The position numbers and the translations under genes are program-made. This document shows positions 11,670 through 25,397 of a stretch of 64,000 nt of DNA, piece after piece. Numbering within the stretch: the stretch's first letter is position 1; each line of letters opens with the position of its first letter. The notes beneath the pieces are model-generated. The model saw nothing but the letters and a program-made list of their open reading frames with translations. It made no database searches and was not told where the DNA came from. Source of the stretch: Bisporella sp. PMI_857 (lineage: Eukaryota; Ascomycota; Leotiomycetes; Helotiales; Helotiaceae); the NCBI GenBank assembly GCA_021307315.1, contig JAJSPD010000027.1, forward strand, positions 62,001 to 126,000. The letters are read 5' to 3'.

Positions 11670-12396
11670 TCTCTTGTATTACCGTCGAAGTCTACGGTGG
11701 ATTGTTTCTATTCAATTGTATAGAGGAAATATGCCTATCCCGTCTCAGGACAAATTGCGGGGTTAAATCAGGAAGATCAACTTTTGAGCACGCGTACCTA
11801 CCCCGCTGACTAATGCGCATTTGTTTTGCTCCTGAGAGATATGAGCAAGTACAAAAGGGCAAATCCTTTCATCAGGCTGATTCATATCCCGAGCTTGTTT
11901 CGTATGAACTTTCTCCAATAATCCCCATCATGTTCCTTGGAAGCCAGGCCCCACATCATCCCTGATCAACCAAAACTCAAATGAATTCGCAACGCAGCCT
12001 CATTCGCGCAGGCGAACTGCCGAGTGCAATCAATTCTGATCCCTGTAGGCACGTTGTACCCTGGTCCCCGCAGTTAGTCCAAATTGATATTGAATATGCT
12101 GAACCCCGCAACCAAGCTACCATAATCTCATTGCGGGAGGTGAAACTAGAGAACCCCACATGATATTTGTCTGCCTTCAAGGACATGCTGACAGATGCGA
12201 GGGGGGGGGAGTGTCATGAAATATATAACTCACGGGACGGGTCGCTGGTTCAGCATTGTATCTATATGCTTTTGTGTTTGTTGGTTTGTTTTTTGGTCTT
12301 GAATTGAGCCCTTGATTAATACCCCTCATTTATTCCCGAGGTAACAGAATACCACATTCGGACCGGCCAGAAGGTTTTTTTCTCACCGTCGTCGCC
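11670..12396. other. Intergenic, upstream of the MFS gene
   Basis: No gene is supported. The last 200 bp presumably carries the promoter of the downstream transporter, with pyrimidine-rich tracts at about 12255-12300 and 12376-12392. A G-run lies at 12200-12209. Confidence 0.5.
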
Positions 12397-14510
12397 ATGA
12401 AGAAGGCGGAGGAAATGCAAGCTACTGAAAAGAATGCTGGAGTTGTGGGGGTTAATTCCTCACCCTCTTCACCAGAAGACCCCGAGCATCATGTTGGCCA
12501 TCAAGCTGATGATGACATTCACATTTCGTTGAGCTGGAGATCATGGGTTGTGGTTTTCATGTCATGTTTTGCGTATGTCTCCATATTTTCAGCACCATCT
12601 CTTAGTGGCGAGAATATAGCTAACAGAGATCAAGTGTCATGGCTCAGGTCTTCGTCGTCGTCGCCGCAGGCAATGTCATCGCATTTATCATCCGAGATCT
12701 CGGTGAGCCAGCTCTCGTCGGATGGGTCATACAAGTAATTATCACACTCACTTCCTCTACATTCCTTGCATCTTCAACTGACATGTTCAGGGACCACTTC
12801 TGATGCAGTCCGTGCTGTCCCCGATTATAGGTCGTCTCTCGGACGTTGTGGATCGACGATACCTCGCATCTATCCCACCCCTGGTCGCTTTTGCTGGCGC
12901 GGTACTATCAGCAAAGGCTGCGACAATGTCAACTCTGATTGGTGGAGGCATATTGATTGGTTTTACTCTGAGCACAGTGTCTATTGTTCAGTCGATTCCA
13001 GCTGAAGTACTTCCTATGAAATACCGCCCTTTGGCAAATGGATTCGCTTTCGTTGCCGGTTCTCTGGGCGGACTGTGAGTTCTTCCCAGGTCCCAATTGA
13101 GACAGCTCTAATATTTCGTTTCAGGATCGGAGTCTTGGGAGGAGGAGGTCTCACCAACAAAAATATCGACGGATGGAGAGGAATCTTCTGGATGCAAGCC
13201 GCATTCCACCTGGCAACCTCACTTGGGCTGCTGGTCTTCTACCATCCAATCCCTAGCGGTCGTGCAAAACAGCCAATCAAGTCCATCCTCTGGGCTCTGG
13301 ATCCCATCGGATCGTTTTTGTATATTGGTGGTGCTACTCTATTGCTTTTAGCATTAGACTGGGCTGGCGGAACTTACAAATGGCACGACGTGCACGTGGC
13401 AGCTCCTCTCGGTGTTGGAGCCGGTTTGATCTTGTTGTTCTGCTTGTATGAATGGCTGGGTAGATCTGATGGTCTCGTTGCCCATGTCTTCTTCAAAGGA
13501 AGTCCCAACTTTGCACTCTCTGTCTTTGCTTTCGCTGTTGAGGGGTAAGTTAGCATTCCTTTCCTGAAATACTATAGCTAATTTCTCTGTGCCAGGTGGA
13601 TATTCTTCAGCGCGGTTAACAGTGTGACTACCCAGATTGTGCTTAATTTGGGGTTCGAAACTTCTGCGTGGAAAATATCTATCCGCCAATTAAGTTTCAA
13701 CTTGGTCAACATATTTGCTTGCTTACCAATTACGTATGCTCAATCACTGCCCCAAGTAAATACCGTTTACTAACCTGTGCAGATGGTATGCCACAAAGTA
13801 TAAGGACATGAAGGTACCGCTTCTATTTACGTTCGGCCTTTTCTTGATCGTGTAAAGTACCAACCTCCTTGATTCCAATCTTCGAAGCTAATGCGTGTTA
13901 AGTTGTATTTGCTACGCCACCATCACTCCCAGCATGAACCACGCTCAGATCGGTTATAATGTGCTCTGTAGGTTTACTGACAAGTTTCCACGACTGTGCT
14001 AACACGGTTGTAGCTGGCTTTGGACAAGCTGGTCCATTAACCCTACTTGTTGCTCTCGTTCAGTTCACTGCCCCTCATGCCTTCCTAGCTAACGCTACCG
14101 GCCTCGCATTTTCCGCTCGTGCTATTGGTGGCGCCTTTGGCTCGGCTGTCGTTAATGTTATTATCAATAACAAATTGACTTCGACCTTTGCATCTAGTGT
14201 GGGAGGTGCAGCAGTTAAGGCGGGACTACCCGCGTCCTCAATCGGAGCGTTGCTCAAAGCAATGGCGACAGGAAGCCCTGCCGCAATTGCAGAAGTACCA
14301 GGAATTAACACAGAGATCATTGGCGCGGTGATGAATGCTAGTCAACATGCCTATGCTGCCGCATATAGACTTGCGTGGGCATCGATCATTCCATTTGTGG
14401 TGCTGGCAATTGTCGCGGTTGCCTGCTTGAAGGGAGTCAAAGATCTAATGACTGAACATGTAGATGCTACGGTTGAGCATGTTGCTTTGACTCAGCAGAA
14501 GGCCGTTTAA
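12397..14510 (+). CDS. MFS transporter, fungal TRI12 family
   Basis: Eight exons join in phase: 12397-12572, 12635-12734, 12791-13074, 13125-13544, 13596-13733, 13783-13851, 13903-13967, 14014-14510, giving 582 residues. After an acidic cytosolic N-terminus come the helices. Family words are QVFVVVAAGNVIAF, LVGWVIQGPLLMQSVLSP, GRLSDVVDRRYLA, LPMKYRPLANG and GQAGPLTLLVALVQF. TRI12-type carriers export trichothecenes and other metabolites or take up siderophores at the plasma membrane. Exon 1 has a good donor (GTATGT) and exon 2 restarts with VMAQVF. Being next to the reducing PKS it may export the cluster product or act in self-protection, but the cluster has another transporter at 38908-40898. 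The gene appears intact. Confidence 0.88.
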
Positions 14511-15142
14511 TGGTTGCAATGGGCTTGCGAAAGCCCTCCAATATAATATCATTTTGGGCCGATATGCTCATATACCAGAGAGTCATTCTCGATTTTAGAA
14601 ACGATCGATAGTGTGGAAGGTCCTGTGGGCAAAAGGCCGGTTGTGTCGGACGGAATGTCTATAGGTGATATTATCACAGAATAGGTTGTAGAATAGGGGA
14701 TTAATATTTGATTGTAGAGCTAATAGAATCAACTATTCAGAGATGACTAAGCCAAATCTGGCCAATAGGCTGGCCGTTTCATAGGTCGGCGTCACGGCGG
14801 GTGGGCGAAATCCCAGCGACCGCACTCCACAACGTCGCCAACTTACATTTACGCGGCTCGCAAATTGCATTTTATTAGTATTATTAATATAAAATCACTT
14901 GTTCGAACCTGTTAGCTCGGTATTACTTTGCTTCGAGCGCGCCGGCGTTGTCTAAGTACGTTATCATTATAGCGGGTTTAGCAACTTTAAAAGTGTAAAT
15001 GTAAAGATTACGTGTGTCACGGCACCCGCTGTGCATCTACGGATACAGTAGGCAACGGTGGTATAATACGAGAGAATCTAAAGTTAAGGAAGAAGGAGGA
15101 GCTCCAGGAGAGCAGGCTGCATATACACGAGGGCTCTGAGAG

Positions 15143-15365
15143 TGTCAGGAATCGGCTTACATAGTGTAAGATGTTGGAGTAGTGTGGCACAAATCAACTC
15201 ATATTGATACAAAGACTAATCTCTACCCTTCCTAATACGTCCCGAGTCCCCTACTTATACCCTCCGAACCCCTGGCGACTCCCTACATGCCCATACATGC
15301 CAAGTCTCAGAGCCTTTACCGAGCCCTCATTGCCCCTTAGCACGTGATATCCTGGCACCTGACAA
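15143..15365 (+). repeat. LTR-like remnant (TGTCAGG...CCTGACA)
   Basis: It starts TGTCAGGAATCGGCTTACAT, like the elements at 8700, 32350 and 56804, and ends CACCTGACA. The middle shares words with 8130-8265. No target duplication was seen, so this may be a chimera of two remnants. Confidence 0.5.
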
Positions 15366-15596
15366 TAAGGAGCCAAGGAGCTAGAGAAACTCCATACACA
15401 CACATTACAGCTGTAATTGTAGAAAATTGAACATCTGTAACGCTTAGTATTTGGCCCGTATTATTGTTGTGATACTCTCCCAGATCCTCATATTAGATCC
15501 TCTGGCCAATAGTTCCCTATTGTTGACAGAGAGCTCGGCTAGTATAGGCCACGTGTGCTCCAGAGGAGGGACGGGACAAACGAGACGTGACAAAAC

Positions 15597-15645
15597 CTTT
15601 TACAGGCTCTGAGTGCAGCACCTTTTACAGGCTCTGAGTGCAGCG
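15597..15645. repeat. 25-bp tandem duplication
   Basis: CCTTTTACAGGCTCTGAGTG plus CAGCA is repeated once almost exactly. It is non-coding. Confidence 0.8.
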
Positions 15646-15907
15646 AAGTTTAGCGGCTTGCCCCTTTATAACCCTTTTAAAACTTCTCTATTCTCGAGCG
15701 CAGCGAGGTTCGGGGCTTGGGGGCTAACCCCATATAAAGCAAGCCTTTCAGTCTAGCACTGGTTTTACACAACCTGGGATCCCTAGTGTGAACCCATCTC
15801 CCAACTCACTTGACTATATGGATAACAGATGACCCGAAAATAAACTAACAAAGAAAGAGCAAATATCTATACGACTGTTTAAAAGGATAAAACAAGCGCA
15901 AAAAAAT

Positions 15908-18900
15908 CTATGTGGCAATCTCAATGTGCGCACTCTTGGCCACGACGTCAAGCGCCAATGCAGCCAGCGACACACTCTGTAGAATGCTAAAGATGGACAC
16001 ATCGCAGGCAGCCTGCAGTACTAGCATATTCCTCAGCTCGACGGCCACGAGCGAGTCGATACCGTAAACTGAGGGCGGCTTAGCGAGGTCGATGTCGTCA
16101 ACGGGAACCATGAATATGTCGGACAGCTTGGCGGCGATGGCGTCGCCGACAAATCGCGCCGCTACCTCAGACGATGCAGCCGTCCGTAACTTAGCGGAGA
16201 GGGGTTCCGAGTCTGGGTTGCCGCCACTCTGGTGGGCCAGTGCCTGAGACGTGGCAGGCTTGCGATATCTTAGAGGCAAGAAGCGGGCATCGCGGCCCAT
16301 CTGGGAGTCGCTAGCAGGATCCCAATGCGAGCCCGGGCCTGAGTTGAGACCTAGCAGGACTTGCGGGCGCCCAAAGGGGTGGAGGACAGCCGCAGCTAGG
16401 GTTTGCAGCACAGAATCCTCGGTCAGCCTTAGTGACTGGCCGACCTTGCGAAGCCGGTCTGACACGGTACGTGATTTGGCAACATAGCCGACGTCTCTGA
16501 TGATACCCATGTCGAGAGACACAGCTGGCAAACCTGAAGAGCAGCGCCAGCGCGCTAAGGCGTCCTGATACGTGCCTCCCGCTGCATAGCTGGCCTGGCT
16601 GGCCCAGCCGAGGATGGCTGATAGTGACGACAGCATGACAAAGAAATCGAGCGACCCACGTTGCGAGAAGCACGAGTGCAGATTCCAAGTCCCGGCCACT
16701 TTGGGCCGGATGGCTGCCTGCCAGTCTTGCATGGTCATCTGCTCTAGAATGGAGTCTTGCAGCACCATGGCGCCTTGAATGACACCCCGAATAGGCGGGA
16801 ATTTCAAGTCACGCTCACACATACGTAGTGCCTTTGCCAGGTCTTCTTTGTCAGATACGTCGCAGCTAATGGCAGCAACACGACTCCCAGCCTCGCGCAA
16901 CTGAGCGACAAAGGCACTACCGTCTTGCTTTCCGGCACTGCGCGAGAGCAGAATGACGTTTCGGGCACCGTGGTCGACTATCCAATTCGCAAGAGATTTA
17001 CCAAGGCCACCCATACCCCCCACAAGCAAGTAAGACACACCAGGTCTCAGCTTTGGCGTCGCCAATCGTGGCAGCACCTTGACCTGCTCATTAGGCTCGG
17101 CCGATAGCACCAACTTACCAAGGTGTTTTCCAGTCTGCAAGAGGCGGAAAGCCTTGTCGACCTGTCTCATTGGGTAGACGGTGACCTGGTGGATAGGCTT
17201 GATTATCTTTTGACCGGCGAGGCGCGCTAGTTCACTAAGAACGCCATGTGCCTCGGGCCCACGCTGGCGCAACAGTGTCATCATATCAAGGGATGTAAAA
17301 GACACGGCACGTGTAAAGGTAGCCATTTCCAGTAGGCTATTCTGCTCCAGGTCTCGCTTGCCAATCTCTACAAAGTTACCAAACGGCGCGAGTACTTCGA
17401 AGCTGGCTTGCAGCAGTGAACCTCCGAGTGAGTTGAGGACAGCGTCAACACCCCGTCCGCCCGTAGCAGCCAGTACCGCGGGGGCAAAGGATGCATCACG
17501 GCTATTAAAGATCCGCTCAGGCGGGATGCCGTATTCGCGTGTCAGCAGATCGCGCTTCTCCTCGGACCCAACTGTTACATATACTTCGGCGCCCAAGTAG
17601 TCCTTAGCCAGCATCACGGCTGCCTGTCCAACGCCTCCAGCCGCAGCGTGAATGAGTACCGACTGGCCGTGGCCTAGGCGCGCCACCTGGACTAGGGCAA
17701 CGTAGGCTGTGGTAAAGATCATAGGCAGCGAAGCTGCGTCGGTGAAGCTCATGCCCTGAGGCATATTGGTGACGCCATGCCACATTACCCGAGGGCGGCT
17801 GCTAAATGGACCAAGAAGCAAGGCCATGATATGATCCCCAACAGCAAATCCCTGCGCAGCGGCCTCGCTACCTACACGGGTGAGAATTCCCGCGCATTCG
17901 AGGCCCATGACACGCTCGCGGAGTTGGCCCATTGCCACCATAACGTCGCGGAAGTTGAGCCCATATGCACGCGGCTCAATCTCGACCATATCTTCGGCTA
18001 GTTCGGTGTTGACTACAGCATCGTCTCCAAATGCCAGCGTGTCCAAGAGACCCGGGATTCCAACCTCTAGTTGCAACGGGCGCTTTGTCTGGAAGAGAGG
18101 CGCCTCGGGAATAGACTCGGGAGAATCCCAGTCCGGTACCTCGGGCTCCAGCAGCGCGTTCCACGCCACGTCCTTGTGAAGTCTTGGAACCAGGACGAGG
18201 CCATCGCGTACAGCAAACTCACTCTCGATGGGCGCTGGAGAATCAGCGGCGCCAAGATGAAACTTGAGTATCTGTACAATGGCTGTGATGTCCGCTTCTT
18301 GTGATCGAGGATCCAAGTCAAGCGTAAAGAAACTGCGTCCGAGATACTCGGTGCGAAGGACACGAACAAAGCCTGAGGCTAGCGCCGACTCTGGGTTTGT
18401 GCACTCGACGGCGCCGCCACGGGTGATCCAGAGTAGGCCCTTGCAACCCAAGGCCATGGCCTTGATGCCCTGCAGGTCAGCAACGTCGAGGCTAGCCAGA
18501 ACGGGGGTTTCGAGCTCGCCCACGAATACACAAAGCTTGGAATTGTACGTCTCGGCGGTGAGGTCTGGTGACTCAAGGGATAAGATATCTGGAAGAAGGC
18601 TGTTCCCAGCGGCTTGGGCTATGGATTTTCGCAGGGTATTGAGCCAGCCGGCCTGAGGAGGCGCCTTGTCGCTAGTAACAATGACCACATTGGCCGAGTC
18701 TAGCTTGCTAATGGGACTGGACACTGTTGAAATTATGTTGCTGATACCGTACAGATCGCTCTCGGCGTCGACATTAACGTCGCGAAGGTCAACATCGACG
18801 CCTGTGAACCCTGCGCCTTTGAGCACCCTGTCCCACATGTCAATGGATAACGATGGACTCGAATGACGCTCGGGCTCCTCACTTAGCCACCACCCGGGCA

Positions 18901-21900
18901 GCAGGCCAAAGATGAACTGCAGGTCGATCTGGTCCTGCGTTGTCTCCATGAGCAGTAGCGTTGCTCCAGGCTTCATCAGACTGCGGACGTTGCTCATGGT
19001 CTGCGCCATGCTTTTGGTTGCGTGCAGCACCTGACATGCCACGACGACATCGTAGCTCGCCAGGTTAAAGCCCTGGGCCTCTGGACTCTGCTCAATGTCT
19101 AGCCGGTCAAAGCTCAGCAGGCCGCTCCAGGCCGAGAACTCGGATCGGGCCGCCTCGAAGAAGCCTGAAGAAATGTCTGTAAAGTGCCAACTCTCACATC
19201 GTGGGCCGCCGTCCTCCTCAGTACCTAGCGTCTTAAGCGCGTGTCGTGTGGCAGCTCCCGTTCCAGCTCCGATCTCGAGGACCCGGGCTCGTGGGTTCTT
19301 ATGTAAGACTGCGCCTAGCAGCGACTTCAATTGTTCAAAGGCTGGCTCCAGCCTGTAGGCGTTAGCATAGTACTTGTACAACAGCCTGCCCTCCATCATG
19401 ACCTCGAGTGGGGCTCGCTCTCCGCGCAGCATGGGCACGAGTAGCGGCCCCAATTGGCATATCAGCTCTCCATCGACGGTCTGTGTGCCAGCGAGGGCTA
19501 TATATTGCTGGCGCACCGCAGGAAGGTCATTCGTCCAGGTATTGCTCTCGGGGCTCCAGCGGCGCGAGGCTGCAAGGCTTACCGTGTCTTTCATCCACTT
19601 ATAGAACTTGATATGGTGAGTCGCGAGATTGGCCAAATCCTCTCCGGTCAACGCCTCGAGTGCGTCGTGGCTGAAGTATACACACACGCGTCTGAGGACT
19701 GTCTGCACTTCGATGCTCCGCTTGTCCATGCCTGACTCTTGGCCCCGAAGCGTGTTGAACCTCTTGTCGATGGCCACCTGTGAGCTAGGCAGCCTTAGTG
19801 AGAGGGCCAGATCGGGACCCCACTGGACGTTGGCACACAGCTCCTTGGTCCACGGCTCTTTATCCTCGACTGGTGCGCTGCGACCCAGTGACTGACACAC
19901 GAGGCCCTGTATCTTGAGCACGGGCTCGACCCCATTGATTCCTTCATCTTGGTCAATGACACTCACGTCGGCCTCATAGCTCTGTGCGTCGTGGTGCGGC
20001 ATCTTGACGTTACAGATGAAGCCATGGCCTGGCGTGTTGGTAATACGACTCGACACCCATAGCCTGCGAATAGACCGTGGCACTCTGGCGCTGTTGTCAT
20101 TGGAAGGGTCCCCGCTTGGCACCGCCGCGTACGAAGAGAGGACGATAGAGTCGAGCGTTGTGGGGTGTAACACGCTTTGGACATCTTTACCCTTGTCATT
20201 GGAAGACGATACGTCGGCAATGTTGATCGTAACCACACAGCGTGGCTCCTTTGCCCGACCATCCTGCAAAATGCTCGTTGTGTTCTGGAACATAGGCCCA
20301 TGGTTCAGGCCATTTGCCCGCAGACTGGAGAACATGTCTCGTGGGTCAATGCTTCGCGTGTAGCCCGACTCATCTAAGAAGCTAACTCTTTTAGCTATTT
20401 TAGTCGTGTTGGCTGTGTTTGTCTTGGTTGTATTAGTCGACAGCTTGACCGTGATGAGTCCCTTGGCGTGCTCAGTCCACTCGCTGTCTGCAGTTACGGA
20501 CCAAATCTCAAACTGCTTCCAGCCGCGAGCACCTATCATCTTTTCTGCTACAGGCCTGAGCACCGTCTGCACCTCAACGCCATCAGCTGTATCTGCTATC
20601 ACCAAGGCCTGGTGGACCTCCACATCGCGCAGCTCAAAGCCTGCCAGTTCTCCCGCGCCCGGAACTGGACTTGCCATGGCTGTGTACATCTTGATTGCTT
20701 CAATGGCCAGACACACAAAACCCGCACCAGGGTACAAAATGCTGCCCTGGACGACGTGGTCTCTTAGCCATGGCGCTTCCGATAACCTTATAATATTCCT
20801 CCAAGAGGCGGCATCCAGGTTGGTTCCCGGCACCAGCGCCCCGAGAAGATTGTGAGGCTCCTGGCTTCGTCGGCGGTATGCCTGATTATATCGCGACTCA
20901 TTCCAGTGCCTATTGTTATGGTTCCATGGGTACGAGGGTAAATCGGTCAGTACACTTGGCTTAACAGACCCTTGGAAAGCCCACGGGAAGTTAATCCTAA
21001 GCAAATTAACCTGCTGGCCCTTGCTGAGGAGATTGAGAGTTGTCGTAAGCATGTAGTCGCGAGCGTCTTCCTTACGCACTAAGCAGCCCATGTAGTTTAG
21101 CGTGATGCCCTCGAACTCGCGCTGCATCAGAATCTCCTTAATTGGCCCTCCAAGCGCTGTATGTGGCCCTACCTCAAGGATTACGTCGACATTGCTACGG
21201 CCTGACTCGTCCGCACTGCCTTCAAGCACCATATCTGTGAAGGCCTCAGTAAAACGCACGGGTTGCAATAGGCTGCGTACCCAGTGTTCCGGATCAGCCA
21301 ATACCTCGGCGCGGGTGATTCGGCCTCCAGTGACGGGAGAGGAGAAGATTATGCCGTCTAGACTCCCTTTCTCGGTGGCATCTGGAAGAGCATCGTTCAA
21401 TGCTGCACGATATGACCCTGCCCAGGGTGCTCCGTTAGGAATTTCTACTTCGTCCGGCTTGCCCAGCTGTCTTTTGCCCTCGAAGTCGTTCTTCTTTTGA
21501 GCCAAGGCAGCGCAGAGAGCCCGTCGGTATGGCCCAGCAATGGGCTCCATGTGGTGAGAGTGATACCCTGTCTCAACTTTGAGGCGGCGGGCAAAAACTC
21601 CATCAGTCGTAGCGACCGTTTCTACTTCTTCTATGGCCGCTAAGTCTCCGGCAATAGTGGTGCTGCTAGGGCTATTGATACAAGCTATCACAGCCTTGCC
21701 GCTGGCACTATTTAGCTTGTCCAGGTAGCCCTGAGCAGCGTCTTTACCAACTCCCACAGCAATCATCGCGCCCTTGGGGCCACCATCGGAGCCTTGGATC
21801 GTCTTGTCCGCGGCCATAGCTGCGCGGTAGTAGGCGACCGCCATGGCCTGGCGCAGAGTCAGAGCTCCTACCGTATAAGCGGCCGCGATCTCGCCAGATG

Positions 21901-24082
21901 AGTGGCTCGTCACAGCCGAGGGTGAGATGCCCCATGACTTGAGCAGCCGCACCATTGCAATTTGCACCGCGACGCAGATGGGAATACTGAGCCCGGTATC
22001 ATTGACACGCGTTGTAGCTGCGTCTCGCATTAGCTCTTGAGTGAGAGACCAGTCAGCCCCGGTGTCGCGTAGATAGCGCTCGGCCTCATACAGTGATGAC
22101 CGGAATACAGGGTATGGGTCAATGAGCTCGCGAGCCATGGCGTGCCACTGTGCTCCCTGGCCGGTAAACACCATGCCAATCCGGACTGGCGTGTCCGGGA
22201 TTCGCACGGGCTTGGATTGTGGTGTATCCAGGCACTGGATGACCTGCTCGAGGTCGTACGAGTACTTTACTGCATGTGTCGATACCCATGCGAATCGTGA
22301 GCGGCGCTGAGTGAGGGTCCAAGCCAGGTCCTTCATCAGACCTTTTATCTTGCCAACCGCCATACCTGGATCTTGCAGTTTACGTCTCTTCAGATATTCC
22401 TTGGTGTTAGACACCATGCGTTGACAGGCCTGTTCGTCCCGCCCATAGAAGAGAAGCACCATGCTCTCTGTCTTAATGTTGCTCTGGTTGTCATTATTGC
22501 TGTCAATGTGGTGGTGGGTGTCGTTGGTCAGCTGCTTGCGACCTAGCAATGAAGCCAAAGACCTGGTGCCCTCGATAATGACGTGGCTGTTGGTCCCTCC
22601 GTAGCCGAAGTTGTTGACAGAAGCACGCCAAGGCTTGCCGCTTGCCGCAGGCCATGGCTCTAACTCCGATGCCACCTTCAGACGCCAATGGTCCAGCTGC
22701 AGCTCAGGGTTGGGCTTGTCAAAGTTGATGCTTGGCGGGATCTGACCTTTCTCCATGGCCAGCACTACCTTGATGAGACCGGCCAGCCCCGATGCTGCTT
22801 CGGTATGGCCGATATTTGTCTTAACAGACCCGATCCGGAGCGGCTCCTTCCGGTCCTGTCCAAATACAGCTGCAATGGATCGCACTTCGATAGGATCACC
22901 TGTTGGCGTTCCAGTGCCGTGAGCCTCAAAATATTGCGTATCGTGCGGGCTGAGGCCCGCCCGGCGGTAACATTCACGGATGAGAGCCTCCTGTGCAGGC
23001 TGTGATGGCGATGTTATCGTCTCGGTCTTACCGTCCTGGTTCAAGTAACTCTCCCGGATTACGGCTCGCACCTGATCTCCTGCTTCCAAAGCATCCTTGA
23101 GTCGTTTGATAACAATGGTGCCCACGCCTTCACCGCGGCCGTAGCCGTTGGCACGCGAGTCGAAGGCATACGACTTGCCATCGGGCGACAGCATTCCCAG
23201 TGACGAAAACACCTTGAACATATCTGGTGAGAGCATCAGGTTGCACCCGCTCACGATGGACATGTCGGCCTCGCCAGTGCGCAGTCCAAGAACGGCCTGG
23301 TGCAACGCAACGAGGGCCGTTGAACAGCCTGTATCTACCGTCATGCTGGCCCCCCTTAGGTCGAAAAAGTGCGAGATACGATTCGACGACATGGCCGACA
23401 GCGTACCGACGGGCAAAAATCGCGGTAGCTTGTCATCATCTCGTATCAGCCCCTCGTGGTAGTCGTGAGTAAAGACGCCGGCATAAACAGATGTTTTAGA
23501 CCCTGCGATCTGGTTTATGGCAAGGCCAGCTACATATTGTTTGTCAGCGGTCCGCTTTCAAGACAGAGGCACAGATTCTGGTCACTCAGTGATAAAATTT
23601 TGAACGTACCATTTTCCAGGGCCTCGTAAACAGACTCAAGTTGAAATCGAAATTGTGGATCTAACGCCTAAAGAGAAAAGAAGGAGAACTTTGGTCAGCT
23701 TAGTCCCACAGTATACTTGTTGAATCGCTTACTGCTGCAGTCTCGGCCGAAAAATTAAAAAAAGCAGCATCAAATAGACCTAAATCCTCGTCTAGAAAGT
23801 GCGCGCCTTTGACATGCATCTAAAGTTCATCCTCGCCTTGTCAGTGTCCATTTAGGTGCTTTCATCTCGACTGAAGCGACTTACCGTACTTAGTTTCTCA
23901 CTATTGGGGTGGTAAACCGCTTTAGGATTGAACCGCGAGGCCGGGACCTCAGACCAGGCATTCCGTCCCTCGGCCAACATGTCCCATAGCCTCTCTGGAC
24001 TACTTGCATCTCCTGCAAACTTGCAGCTTAGACCAATAATAGCGATGGGTTCGCTTTCCCATTCATTGTTTTGGCTGTCCAT
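15908..24082 (-). CDS. Highly reducing polyketide synthase (KS-AT-DH-MT-ER-KR-ACP)
   Basis: Four exons in phase (24082-23885, 23819-23733, 23667-23610, 23529-15908) give 2,654 residues. All three introns lie in the first 560 bp. Visible sites: KS Cys183 (VDTGCSTA) and His318 (EAHGTGTP); AT Ser658 (SHSSGE); DH His1039 ([10 protein letters not shown]) and Asp1241 (HPTTLDS); methyltransferase VLEIGAGTG near 1530; ER nucleotide site HAAAGGVGQ near 2070; [11 protein letters not shown] near 2285 with Tyr2429; ACP Ser2607 ([10 protein letters not shown]). No release domain follows the ACP, as expected when the chain is handed to a partner. Every domain looks catalytic, including ER and MT. In the azaphilone/sorbicillinoid model this cytosolic enzyme makes a short, partly reduced, possibly methylated acyl chain that the SAT domain of the non-reducing PKS at 46110-54317 accepts. 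Confidence 0.96.
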
Positions 24083-24488
24083 TTTGTGTCTTTGATATGA
24101 AAAACCGAATTCGATAGATCCTATGCCAAGTGATGGTATAGATAGATGGTTTCAGCGCGCAAGAGGTCTATCATAGGTCTCACATGACCCGAACTCCTGT
24201 AGATACTATATTACACTCACTTAAAGTAAAAATATGATTTATAGTAGGTAGTTTGTAAAAGTTTTTTTTCTCCTCCAATAGGTAGAGCGTGCGCTTGTCC
24301 TGACGGGAGGAATACCAAGATGCCTGGGTGATATCATACAATACTCCAAGCTCCGGGCAATAATGTAGGCACTAGCTGTTGACCAATCCGCTGGAAGGGC
24401 TTCCCAACCAAGAGTTGTAAAGAGAACTCCGTCTTACTCCAGCTCCCACTCTTACCATGGGTTTTAACCGGACTGCAACATCAGCAGC

Positions 24489-24497
24489 AAAGTCCGG
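24489..24497. promoter_or_regulatory. AAAGTCCGG word upstream of the reducing PKS
   Basis: About 410 bp upstream of the PKS start. The same 9-mer occurs about 285 bp upstream of the BBE oxidase (28571), and the AAGTCCG/CGGACTT core recurs in other cluster promoters. CGG half-sites are what Zn2Cys6 regulators bind. Binding is inferred only. Confidence 0.35.
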
Positions 24498-24621
24498 CTA
24501 ACTCAGCACTGTGCCCCGAATGCACGCTTGTACAACTGTGTAATAAACTATGAGAGTAGGGATCTTTTTCCGGGATAAATACGTAAACTTAAGCTAATCC
24601 TCTTTCGAAAAATGCCTAGCT

Positions 24622-24660
24622 TAACCAGTATCCCGTGACGAATCTCACCCCCACTCAAAT
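24622..24660 (+). repeat. Truncated terminal repeat of the pogo-like family
   Basis: TAACCAGTATCCCGTGACGA and the following CCCACTCAAAT match the left end of the 4232-6415 element with a short internal deletion. No partner end lies nearby, so this is a scar of a lost copy. Confidence 0.65.
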
Positions 24661-24681
24661 ATCAGAAATCGGCTTACGTAA

Positions 24682-24914
24682 TGTAACAACTCAAGGAGAA
24701 CAGGGATCTCGATCTGTAGATCTCAGGAAGAGGGGCTTAAAGGCGTGAACGACTATCAATTGTTATAACGAAGAGAACAAGCTACAGATAGAAGAAAGGA
24801 AGGAAAGCAGTGCTTTATATACAGGAGACTAGCCAGCCAGTATAAGCAAGGCCCTGTAGTATCAGGGGCCGAGCCTCAAGGGGGCTTTAGCGAGATATGG
24901 CCAGGGCCGTGACA
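24682..24914 (+). repeat. LTR copy (TGTAACAACTCAAG...GCCGTGACA), diverged
   Basis: It is similar along its length to 25398-25684 (shared ACAGGGATCTCGATC, GAGAACAAGCTACAGA, GGAAAGCAG). It ends TG..CA but has no clear target duplication and lacks the three 33-bp units of the other copy. Confidence 0.7.
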
Positions 24915-25397
24915 AAAAAGTTCGAGCTTCGATTTCGAATAAAAAGCAATTTTAAAGCAACCTTGGTTCTTGTTTTAAACTGCTATTCTAGTTTAGAAAG
25001 TTTCGCAGCTTGCAATTAAGTTTTTCTTCTGTTAGCGGCCAGCTTTTCTTGTACTCGCAACAGTGTTGCTTGCATTATTTTTATAGTAGGGAAGTTATTA
25101 AAAAGTTCTATTTTTTCACTTTGAAAAAACCCGGGAGTTTAAACATAAAACGATTTTAAAGTTGTTGTAGCGATCTTGCTTTTAGCATTACGTCGCATGT
25201 CGGTAGTATTAGCTATTGTTGTACTAGTAACTGTTGGTACCCATGTCAATAAAGCCACGTGAACCACCAGGGCGCGTGAATTGTAGGTCCTCAAAGGCCT
25301 ACAACCACCTCGCGATAGACTGTAGCTTAGAACATAGATCACTAAAAATCTACTAAGAATCGAGGAACCATAATAACACCAGCAAGAGCGTAGTTAC

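Larger units (their letters stand above)
14511..15907. other. Repeat-bearing gap between the MFS gene and the reducing PKS
   Basis: No gene is supported. It holds an LTR-like remnant (15143-15365), an inverted fragment at 15548-15578 matching the start of the LTR-like sequence at 57204 (CTCCAGAGGAGGGACG), and a 25-bp tandem duplication at about 15597-15645. The first ~150 bp should contain the MFS terminator and the last ~60 bp the PKS 3' end. Confidence 0.55.

Noticed and set aside
15814..23005. Many plus-strand ORFs of 60-150 codons across the HR-PKS
   Set aside because: They are antisense shadows of one long GC-rich coding exon; none has its own domain or promoter context.
23148..23416. 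Start of the HR-PKS at 23416
   Set aside because: That residue is an internal Leu in the KS domain. Upstream exons to ATG 24082 complete the KS N-terminus and splice in phase.
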